From assembly GCF_049195245.1 (NCBI RefSeq), contig NZ_JBMIRR010000027.1:1054001-1118000 (forward strand): a DNA stretch of 64,000 bases. The letters run 5' to 3'. The position numbers and the translations under genes were made by a program. The DNA comes from Arenimonas sp049195245. GTDB lineage: Bacteria; Pseudomonadota; Gammaproteobacteria; Xanthomonadales; Xanthomonadaceae. Of this stretch, positions 57,471-64,000 are shown one piece after another. Within the stretch, counting starts at the first letter, position 1. Every line of letters starts with the position of its first letter. The notes below the pieces were generated by a model that was not told the DNA's origin, searched no databases, and worked only from the letters and a program-made list of their open reading frames with translations.

Positions 57471-60400
57471 TCAGGGCTGGACGACGGTCACCGACGCCGG
57501 CACCGCCTTCCCGACGCCGCGCAGCTGCGGCCGGTACATGTCCTCCACCTGCGGCGGCGGCACCACGTAGGTGCCGGGCGTCACCGCCCGCACCAGGTAG
57601 AACAGCTGCGCCTGCTGGCCCTGGTAGAGCTTGAGCGCGGCCACGTAGCGGTCGTCGCGGTACTCCTCGTGCCGGATCTCGGACGCGTTGGCCCGCTCGG
57701 TGATCGTGACGCCCTCGATCACCACGTCGGCCCACTGGTCGGGATCGCTGAGGTTGAGGTTCTCGATCTCCAGGCCGGCGGGCAGCAGGTCCACCAGCAG
57801 TGCGTCGGGCATCGCCTCGCGTGCCTCGACGCGCAGCGCGGCCACCAGCACCTGGCCTTCGCGCAGCGGGCCGGGCTTCCAGGCCGTGCCGTCGGGGTTG
57901 TACCAGCTGCGCTTGACGCTGATGGCCGAGTCGTCGGCCACCGGCGCGGTGCGCGGCACACCGGCCACGTCGATGCTGGCGAACAGCGGCGCTTCGGCCT
58001 GCGGGGCGAAGCGCACGCCGGCCGCGAGGTCGCCGTAGCCGAAGTCGCGGCTGAACATGCGGTCGGCGTCCACGTCCGTATCCTGCGCACCGACAGTGAG
58101 CACACCCGAGAAGGTGCGCTGCGCATCCAGCGACAGGCCCTTGCCGAGGCGGGCCAGGGCGATCTGCTCCTGCGTGCTGAACCAGGCGTAGCCGCTGGCG
58201 TTGCGCGCCTGCATCTCGCGCGACAGTGCCATCAGGCGGTCGTCCTGCTGCTTGCTGCTGCGCTTGTGCTCGCGCAGCAGGGCCAGCATCAGGCTCTGGT
58301 CGCGCAGCTCGGAGCCGTAGTCGCCCAGCCAGCGCGGACGGGCGTCCTTCTTCGCCAGCGCCTCGGCGATGGCCTTGCCGGCGCGGGCCTCGTCGCCCTG
58401 CAGCGACAGCGCCAGGCCCAGGTGCAGCAACGGCAGGCCGGTGAGCGACTTGCTGCGCTCGTTGTCGTACAGCGCGCGCAGCGTGCCCAGCGGCGCCCGG
58501 TTGACCTTGGCCAGTACGTAGCCGGCCTGGGCCTGGTAGGCGAAGCGCAGGTGGTCGGCGTCGTCGTACGCGTAGAACGGCACGCCGCCGGTAAGCAGGT
58601 CCTCGTTGAGGCGCTCGAGCGACTTCTGCAGCATCGCATCCGGCACCGCGAACCCGGCCTCGCGCGCCGCGAGCATGAACTCGGTGATGTAGGGCGTGAG
58701 GATGGCGGTGGAATCGTTGCCGCCCCACATCGAGAAATGCCCGTTGGCCGACTGCAGTGCCGCCAGGCGGCTGAAGGAGGCCTCCAGCCGCTTGCGGCGG
58801 GCCTCTTCGTCCAGGCCCGGGAAGCCCATGCGGCGCGCGGTGTCGGCATCGAGCAGCAGGGCCGCATAACCGCGGGTGGTGGTCTGCTCGACGCAGCCGT
58901 ACGGGTAGCTGAGCAGGTCCTGCAGCGCACGCGCGAACGGCAGCGGTGGCTGCGTGGTCAGGGTCATGCGCGCCGAGACCGTGCCGGGCATGAGGCCTGC
59001 GGCCACGTCGGCGCCCAGGGTCACGGCAGAACCCGGCTGCACGGTCTGCGCGCGCGAGCGCACGACGGTGCCCCAGGCGGCGCGCACCGGCACGTCGAAC
59101 TCGCGGTTCACCGTGTAGCCGCCGCCTTCCACGCGCAGCTTGAGCGTGCCGACGCCGTAGCCTTCGGTGCCGCTGAGCACGTAGGTCAGGGTCTGCTTGG
59201 CTTCGTCGGCCAGCGATACGCTGCGGCGCTCGCCGGCTACCGCGATCGGCCCTTCGGTGCCGAGGGTGACGACAAAATCACCGGCCTTGCCGGTGTAGTT
59301 CTGCAGGTCCAGCGTGACCGTGCTGCGGTCGCCGGGCGCCAGCGCGCGCGGCGCGCTGACCTCGGCCAGCACCGGCGCGCGCAGGATGCTCTCGGTGCTG
59401 CCCTGGCCATAGACCTCGTCGCTGAAGACCAGGGCCGACACGCGCAGCGTGCCGTTGAAGTCCGGCACCATCACCTCGACCTGGGCCTTGCCCTGGGCAT
59501 CGAGCTTCACCGGGCCCGAGAACAGGTCCACCGTCTGCACGCGCGCGGTCGGGCGGCGGGCCTGCGGCAACGCCAGCAGCGCCATGTCGCCACCGAAGCG
59601 CAGCGTGGCCGCCTCGCCCTCGAAGCTTTCGATCACGCGGCCGTAGAGATCGTAGGACTCGATGCCCAGGCGGCGCTGCGCGAAGAAATGCGCACCGGCA
59701 TCGGGCACCGGGAAGCGGGTGATGTTGAGGATGCCCACGTCCACCGCCGACACCGTGGCCCACGCGGTCTTGCCGGCCAAGGCCGGCGCGCTGAGCGTGA
59801 CCGGCAGGGCCTGCTCGGGACGGGTCTGCGCCGGCGCCGTGACGGTGACGGGCACCGAGCGCGCACTGCGGTCCATGGGCACGTGCGCCACGCCCACGGC
59901 GCGCGCCGGCGTCACCTTCTCCACCGCCGAACCGCCGCGCAGCACCAGCGCGGTGATGTAGACGTCATGGCGCTCCCATGCATCGGTGACCTGGAGCTCG
60001 TAGGTTTCGCCCGGCTTGGCCGCCAGCGGCTGCACGTGCAGCAGCTGGTCGCTTTCGACGATCAGCAGGCCCTGGCCCGGCTGGGGCGGCGTGACCGTCA
60101 CGCGCAGCGTGTCGCCGGCCCGGTAGGCGGTCTTGTCCAGCGCAATCTTGACCTTGTCGGGACGCGCGTCCAGGCCGCGGTTCTGGTTGTCCCAGCTCCA
60201 GCCGGCCACGAAGGGCAGGCGCGACAGCAGGCCGGTCTGCGGATCGGTGATCTCCAGCCGGTACTCGCCCCACTCCACCGGGAAGTCGATGCGCACGTCG
60301 CCGTCGGCGCGCGCGTCCAGCGTGCGCGTTTCCACCGTCTCGTAGCGTGCGGTGTAGTCGTAGCCCCAGCCGCCGTCCTCTTCCTGGCGCCAGTGGTAGT

Positions 60401-62381
60401 CGCGCAGTTCGCGCACCAGGCTGACCTTCAGGCCGGCGCCCGCCAGGCGCTTGCCGGCGGCATCGCTGCGCAGGATCTCGAAACCGGCCACGCCGTTGGC
60501 GGGCGCGCTTTCCTTGATGTCGAACAGCGGGCGCACGCCCACCAGGGCCGGCGCCGGCCACAGCGTGCGCTTGAGGCTGCGGCTGACCGGGCGGCCGCCG
60601 CTTTCGTACACGCTGCCGCTGAGCACCACGGCCACCGGTGCGGCCGGCTTGGCGGCTTCCTCCGGCAGGTCGACGTCGACGCTGAGCTTGCCCTGCGCAT
60701 CCAGCGCCTGGTCGATCACGTCCTTGCCGTCCTTGGGCAAGGACACGGTCGGGTCGCCGAAGAAGTGATCCGGGAACGCCTCCACCGGATGCTGGTCGGC
60801 CGCCACCGACAGACGCGCGGTGAAACGATTGCCCGCGGCCGGCGCGCCGTAGAGATAGGCGGCGTCCACGCGCAGCGGCAGCGCGTCGCCCGGCGCCAGC
60901 GTCGGCTTGGCGCTGGCCAGGTCGAGCTTCATGCGCTCGGGCAGGAACTCCTCGATGCGCAGCGACATGCCCTGCACCACTTCGGCCGCGCCCGGTGCGG
61001 TGCGGAACTCCACCTGCCAGCGGCCGGTCGGCACGTCCGGCGGCAGCGCCTGGCTGAAGCTGAAGTAGCCGCCCTCGCCCGGCGTGAGCCGCGTCTCCAG
61101 GAAGACCTTGCCGTCGGGCTGCTTCAGGCTCAGGAACAGCGGCTGCGCCTTCACCGCGCGGCCGTCGTAGTCGCGCATCAGTGCGGACAGGCGCACGGTC
61201 TCGCCCGGGCGATACAGGTCGCGGCCCGACCATGCGAACACGTCGAACCAGGCCTGCGGCCGGCCGGCCACCGCGAACTCGGACAGGTCCAGCGCCGGCT
61301 GGTTGAAGGGCAGCAGCGATACGTCGTTGCCGCTGCGCGCCACCAGCACGTGGCTGGCGTCGAGCTTGTAGGCCACCAGCGCATTGCCGGCGCCATCGGT
61401 GCTGGCGCGCGACACCACCTCGCCCTTGCGGTCGAGCACGGTCAGCGCGACGTCGCCGGCGGGATCGCCCGACTGCAGCGAGGCTGTGTGCACGAACACC
61501 TTGTCGTCGTAGGCGCGCAGGTGCAGGCCGATGTCGCTGACGAAGAAGATGGCGGTGTCGTAGTCGTCGCTGTACGCCCCGACCTTGCGCATCAGCGCGA
61601 AGTACAGGCCAGGCTCCTGCAGCTGGGCGATGTTCTGCACCGGCAGGTAGCTCAGCCGGCGCTCGTTGTCGGCGCCGCCCAGCACGAAGCGGTTGAGGTA
61701 GACCGAATCGGCCACGCGCGTGATCGCCACGCGGTCCTGCCATTCGCTGTCGCTGAGCTCCCAGCCGCCGCGGCGGCCGCCGCGCTGGTAGCCGACGAAG
61801 AAGTTGGCCACTTCGCTGTCGCGCACGCGCAGGAATTCGACGTCCACTTCCGGCACGTTCACCGACACCACCGGCAGGCCGCGGGTGTCGCGCGCGGGCA
61901 GCACGCTGCCCTGCGAGGCGAAGCCGACGGCCGGCTCGACCGGACCGGTGTTGACCTTGCGGGTGTCGTCCTTGCCCAGCGTCTTGCCATCGGCCGCGGC
62001 CAGCCCCGCGCGCAGCAGCACGCTGTAGTCGCGGCTGGCCTCGACCGCGGGGAAGCGCAGCTTGGTGGCGCTGTCGTCCAGCACCCAGCTGCCCTTCACC
62101 ACTTCACCGTTGGTGCCGGTGACCACCAGCAGTTCGTCGAACACCTGGCTGGTGGCCAGCGGCTGCGAGAACTCGAGTTCGATCGCCAGTTCGCCGCCCT
62201 GTTCGCTGCGGCCGGCGCCGACCAGCGCGAAGCCTTCGACCTTGGGCCGGGCATCGACCGCGTCGCCGCCCTGCAGTTCGGGCACTTCGTTGGCGTCGCG
62301 CTTGCAGCCCGCGAACACCAGGGCAACCACGACGAGGATCAACAGTGCCGCGACGCGGCGGAGGGCGTTGCTTGCGATCAT
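57471..62381 (-). CDS. yfhM: bacterial alpha-2-macroglobulin lipoprotein
   Basis: A 1,636-residue lipoprotein with lipobox VFAGC (C26), many macroglobulin beta domains, and the thioester motif CVEQ with C1163 in YPYGCVEQTTT. The intact Cys and Gln mean the protein should trap proteases covalently, as the E. coli homologue (about 1,650 residues) does. It would guard the periplasm, in concert with PbpC, whose gene begins one base after its stop. Length and order of domains are normal. Confidence 0.95.
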   Translation of the reverse strand: MIASNALRRVAALLILVVVALVFAGCKRDANEVPELQGGDAVDARPKVEGFALVGAGRSEQGGELAIELEFSQPLATSQVFDELLVVTGTNGEVVKGSWVLDDSATKLRFPAVEASRDYSVLLRAGLAAADGKTLGKDDTRKVNTGPVEPAVGFASQGSVLPARDTRGLPVVSVNVPEVDVEFLRVRDSEVANFFVGYQRGGRRGGWELSDSEWQDRVAITRVADSVYLNRFVLGGADNERRLSYLPVQNIAQLQEPGLYFALMRKVGAYSDDYDTAIFFVSDIGLHLRAYDDKVFVHTASLQSGDPAGDVALTVLDRKGEVVSRASTDGAGNALVAYKLDASHVLVARSGNDVSLLPFNQPALDLSEFAVAGRPQAWFDVFAWSGRDLYRPGETVRLSALMRDYDGRAVKAQPLFLSLKQPDGKVFLETRLTPGEGGYFSFSQALPPDVPTGRWQVEFRTAPGAAEVVQGMSLRIEEFLPERMKLDLASAKPTLAPGDALPLRVDAAYLYGAPAAGNRFTARLSVAADQHPVEAFPDHFFGDPTVSLPKDGKDVIDQALDAQGKLSVDVDLPEEAAKPAAPVAVVLSGSVYESGGRPVSRSLKRTLWPAPALVGVRPLFDIKESAPANGVAGFEILRSDAAGKRLAGAGLKVSLVRELRDYHWRQEEDGGWGYDYTARYETVETRTLDARADGDVRIDFPVEWGEYRLEITDPQTGLLSRLPFVAGWSWDNQNRGLDARPDKVKIALDKTAYRAGDTLRVTVTPPQPGQGLLIVESDQLLHVQPLAAKPGETYELQVTDAWERHDVYITALVLRGGSAVEKVTPARAVGVAHVPMDRSARSVPVTVTAPAQTRPEQALPVTLSAPALAGKTAWATVSAVDVGILNITRFPVPDAGAHFFAQRRLGIESYDLYGRVIESFEGEAATLRFGGDMALLALPQARRPTARVQTVDLFSGPVKLDAQGKAQVEVMVPDFNGTLRVSALVFSDEVYGQGSTESILRAPVLAEVSAPRALAPGDRSTVTLDLQNYTGKAGDFVVTLGTEGPIAVAGERRSVSLADEAKQTLTYVLSGTEGYGVGTLKLRVEGGGYTVNREFDVPVRAAWGTVVRSRAQTVQPGSAVTLGADVAAGLMPGTVSARMTLTTQPPLPFARALQDLLSYPYGCVEQTTTRGYAALLLDADTARRMGFPGLDEEARRKRLEASFSRLAALQSANGHFSMWGGNDSTAILTPYITEFMLAAREAGFAVPDAMLQKSLERLNEDLLTGGVPFYAYDDADHLRFAYQAQAGYVLAKVNRAPLGTLRALYDNERSKSLTGLPLLHLGLALSLQGDEARAGKAIAEALAKKDARPRWLGDYGSELRDQSLMLALLREHKRSSKQQDDRLMALSREMQARNASGYAWFSTQEQIALARLGKGLSLDAQRTFSGVLTVGAQDTDVDADRMFSRDFGYGDLAAGVRFAPQAEAPLFASIDVAGVPRTAPVADDSAISVKRSWYNPDGTAWKPGPLREGQVLVAALRVEAREAMPDALLVDLLPAGLEIENLNLSDPDQWADVVIEGVTITERANASEIRHEEYRDDRYVAALKLYQGQQAQLFYLVRAVTPGTYVVPPPQVEDMYRPQLRGVGKAVPASVTVVQP

Positions 62382-62492
62382 GGGGCCTGCTCCCGGGGGA
62401 TGCGGCCAGTATAGGGCGAGCGCCGCGGCGCCGATGCGCCACGGATTCGTCTCGGGAAAACGGTCAGCGCCCGGCGCGATGCCGGGACGCGT

Positions 62493-63275
62493 TTACTCGC
62501 CGCCGGCGACCGGCAGTTTGGCCGCCTGCGCGGTGGCGGCGGCCACCTTGTCGATCGGGGTCATGCGCAGGGCCATGTCGGCCATGTCCAGGCCCAGGCC
62601 CGCGCCGCGCGAACGCGACATGGCGGCCAGGTCGATGTCGACGTAGCCCATGGGCTTGCCCTCATGGGTGAAGGCCAGTCCCGGCACGCCGTCCACCAGC
62701 AGCCGGTAGGTCGGGGTGCGGGTTTCGCCCAGTACCAGGCCGGGGCGGAACACGGGTACGCCGCCCCACTCGTCCGAGGTGCGCATCAGCGAAAAGAACA
62801 CCGTGCCCGGCTCGGCCTTTTCACCCTGGGACAGGTCCACGTAGTCAAGCTTGCCGGCCGGCTTGCGCAGCCGCAGCCAGGCCAGGCCCAGTTCGGCGTC
62901 GCGCGTGACCAGGTCGGCCGGCAGCCATTCCTCGCTGTCGGCCAGGCGCACGCGGAAGTCGCTGGACTTGGCCACCGGCGCCGCTTGGCCCGGGGTGGTG
63001 CCACCGAAGGCGCTGAAGTCGAGGCTGACCGACCGGTCGGGCACCAGCAGCAGGCCATCGGCGCTGACCAGCACCGCCTGGGTGCGGTCCTCGATGCGCT
63101 GCTCGTTGCCGGAATTGGTCACCGACATCACGAACTTCACCGTCACCACGGCCTGGGCGTGCTGCTGCACCAGGTCCTTGTAGATCGGGCGGTAGTCTTC
63201 GAACACTTCGGCGGCGTGGACCGCGGGCGCCAGCAGCAGCAGGGCGGGCAGGACGAGCAGGCGGACCAGGGTCAT
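62493..63275 (-). CDS. exported HtrA-like protein lacking catalytic residues
   Basis: A 260-residue protein with a signal peptide (MTLVRLLVLPALLLLAPAVHA). The mature part resembles the first part of a trypsin-like DegP/HtrA fold (VVTVKFVMSV and a GLLLVPDRSVSL turn), but the TNxHV and GNSGGP catalytic motifs are absent, so it is not an active serine protease by itself. Its ATG overlaps the stop of the PDZ protein upstream by 4 bp, suggesting the two form one complex. The HtrA relation is inference from pattern only. Confidence 0.6.
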   Translation of the reverse strand: MTLVRLLVLPALLLLAPAVHAAEVFEDYRPIYKDLVQQHAQAVVTVKFVMSVTNSGNEQRIEDRTQAVLVSADGLLLVPDRSVSLDFSAFGGTTPGQAAPVAKSSDFRVRLADSEEWLPADLVTRDAELGLAWLRLRKPAGKLDYVDLSQGEKAEPGTVFFSLMRTSDEWGGVPVFRPGLVLGETRTPTYRLLVDGVPGLAFTHEGKPMGYVDIDLAAMSRSRGAGLGLDMADMALRMTPIDKVAAATAQAAKLPVAGGE

Positions 63276-64000
63276 GGTTTCTCCGTGAGCCAGTAGCGTT
63301 CGAGGTAGAGGATGCGGGTTTCGCTGCCGCGGATCACCTGCAGCGGGATCACGCTGCCGTTGCCCTTGGCCAGCGCCGCGTCCAGGGCCTGGTTGAGATC
63401 GGACAAGCCGCGCACGGGCTGGTCGGCCAGGCTGATGATGACGTCGCCGCCCTGCAGGTGGGCCAGGCCGGCCGGACCGCCGGCCTCGACACCGTCCACG
63501 ATCACGCCGGCCTGGCTGGCCGGCAGACGGCGCGCGGCGCGGTCGTAGAAGCCGAACTCGCGCAGCTGCGCGCGCAGGCGGGTCAGGGCCAGGGTGCGCA
63601 GGCCCGAGGTGTTGGTGGGTGATTCGGCCAGCGTGACCTCGAAGCTGCGGGCCTTGCCGGCGCGCATCGCGTCGAAGCGGGCCTGGCTGCCGATGGCCAG
63701 GTCGCGCACGCGCTGGTGGTAGCCGTCGGCCGAGGTTTCGTTGGCGGCGCGCAGCGGCTCGCCGTCGATGGCGGTGAGCAGGTCGCCGACTTCGGCACCG
63801 GCTGCGGCCAGCGGGCTGCCGGGATAGACGCGGATGATGCGGTAACCCTGCGCGCCCAGCCCCAGATCGCGGGCCAGGGTGGTGGTGACAGGCTGCACTT
63901 CCACGCCCGACCAGGCCTTGGCCAGTTCGGGCAGCGGCGTGCGCATGCGGTCGCCATGGATGGGCACCAGTACCGCCAGGCGCTGCTCGGCCTCGCGCTG
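63272..64000 (-). CDS. PDZ-domain HtrA-related protein (5' end outside the window)
   Basis: The visible 242 codons carry two PDZ-like domains. The first is around the GYRIIRVYPGSPLAAAGAEVGD motif, the second around VDGVEAGGPAGLAHLQGGD. The frame is open to the window edge, so the N-terminal part, including any protease domain, is not seen. It ends in the YLERYWLTEKP tail and overlaps the next gene as ATGA. Such PDZ pairs follow the protease domain in DegP/DegQ, but the spacing here cannot show whether one is present. Confidence 0.7.
   Translation of the reverse strand, partial: QREAEQRLAVLVPIHGDRMRTPLPELAKAWSGVEVQPVTTTLARDLGLGAQGYRIIRVYPGSPLAAAGAEVGDLLTAIDGEPLRAANETSADGYHQRVRDLAIGSQARFDAMRAGKARSFEVTLAESPTNTSGLRTLALTRLRAQLREFGFYDRAARRLPASQAGVIVDGVEAGGPAGLAHLQGGDVIISLADQPVRGLSDLNQALDAALAKGNGSVIPLQVIRGSETRILYLERYWLTEKP

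Noticed and set aside
57453..62414. An open frame of about 1,650 codons on the plus strand opposite yfhM
   Set aside because: Same antisense effect of biased codon use. The minus strand has the lipobox and CVEQ thioester of a complete alpha-2-macroglobulin.

Overview
This 64 kb window is a GC-rich (about two-thirds G+C or more), tightly packed chromosomal segment. Gene content suggests a gammaproteobacterium of the Lysobacteraceae (Xanthomonadaceae) or a close relative such as Lysobacter or Luteimonas. The pointers are a bacterial kynurenine pathway, the giant NAD-dependent glutamate dehydrogenase, a PilH-type regulator, a YtrA-type GntR/ABC operon, a secreted alpha/beta-hydrolase next to a DUF4785-like protein, and the sucA-sucB-lpd and yfhM-pbpC pairs. 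Many genes overlap by 4 bp (ATGA, GTGA or TTGA), so much of the window is probably translated as coupled operons. I saw no rRNA, tRNA, CRISPR array, phage or transposase gene.

Layout. 1-6.4 kb: a coupled run of kynU, a membrane GGDEF protein, kmo, sbcB, a DUF2461 protein and a HAD phosphatase. 6.4-13.2 kb: accessory material, namely a 57-residue membrane protein on the minus strand, a four-gene operon of two membrane proteins, an alpha/beta hydrolase and a cupin, a secreted lipase-like protein with its DUF4785-like partner, and an MFS transporter with a small membrane protein. 13.2-14.1 kb: one lower-GC gene of unknown function with a nuclease-like motif, flanked by related short repeats. 14.3-21.0 kb, minus strand: gdhB, nadK and a cytosolic 5'-nucleotidase. 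21.3-24.6 kb: a large secreted HExxH protein and a small Cys-rich protein. 24.6-31.7 kb: an acyl-CoA dehydrogenase, then an ArsR-methyltransferase fusion, metH and an acyltransferase. 31.7-36.3 kb, mainly minus strand: ugd-slyX-DUF2058, an FKBP lipoprotein, an NTF2-like protein and a periplasmic glutathione peroxidase. 36.4-38.9 kb: a small membrane protein, GntR regulator, ABC ATPase and permease operon with a clear promoter and operator. 39-42.5 kb: a lipoprotein, fumC and purB. 42.6-52.3 kb: roxA, a GNAT fusion, sucA-sucB-lpd, a lipoprotein, a YhdH-type reductase and pilH. 52.5-55.1 kb: cbpA, hsp20 and a peroxiredoxin. 55.1-64 kb, minus strand: pbpC, yfhM (alpha-2-macroglobulin) and two HtrA-related proteins, the last cut by the window edge.

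Core functions cluster around NAD(P) and amino-acid metabolism (kynurenine pathway, NAD kinase, NAD-GDH, 5'-nucleotidase), the TCA cycle (fumC, sucAB, lpd), the methionine cycle (metH with its putative regulator), protein quality control and the cell envelope. The least explained parts are the low-GC gene at 13.3-14.0 kb, the HExxH/Cys-rich pair at 21.3-24.6 kb, the 6.9-9.1 kb operon, the two kinds of palindromic intergenic repeat (42.5/52.4 kb and 54.1/54.5 kb), and a diguanylate cyclase embedded between two kynurenine-pathway genes.
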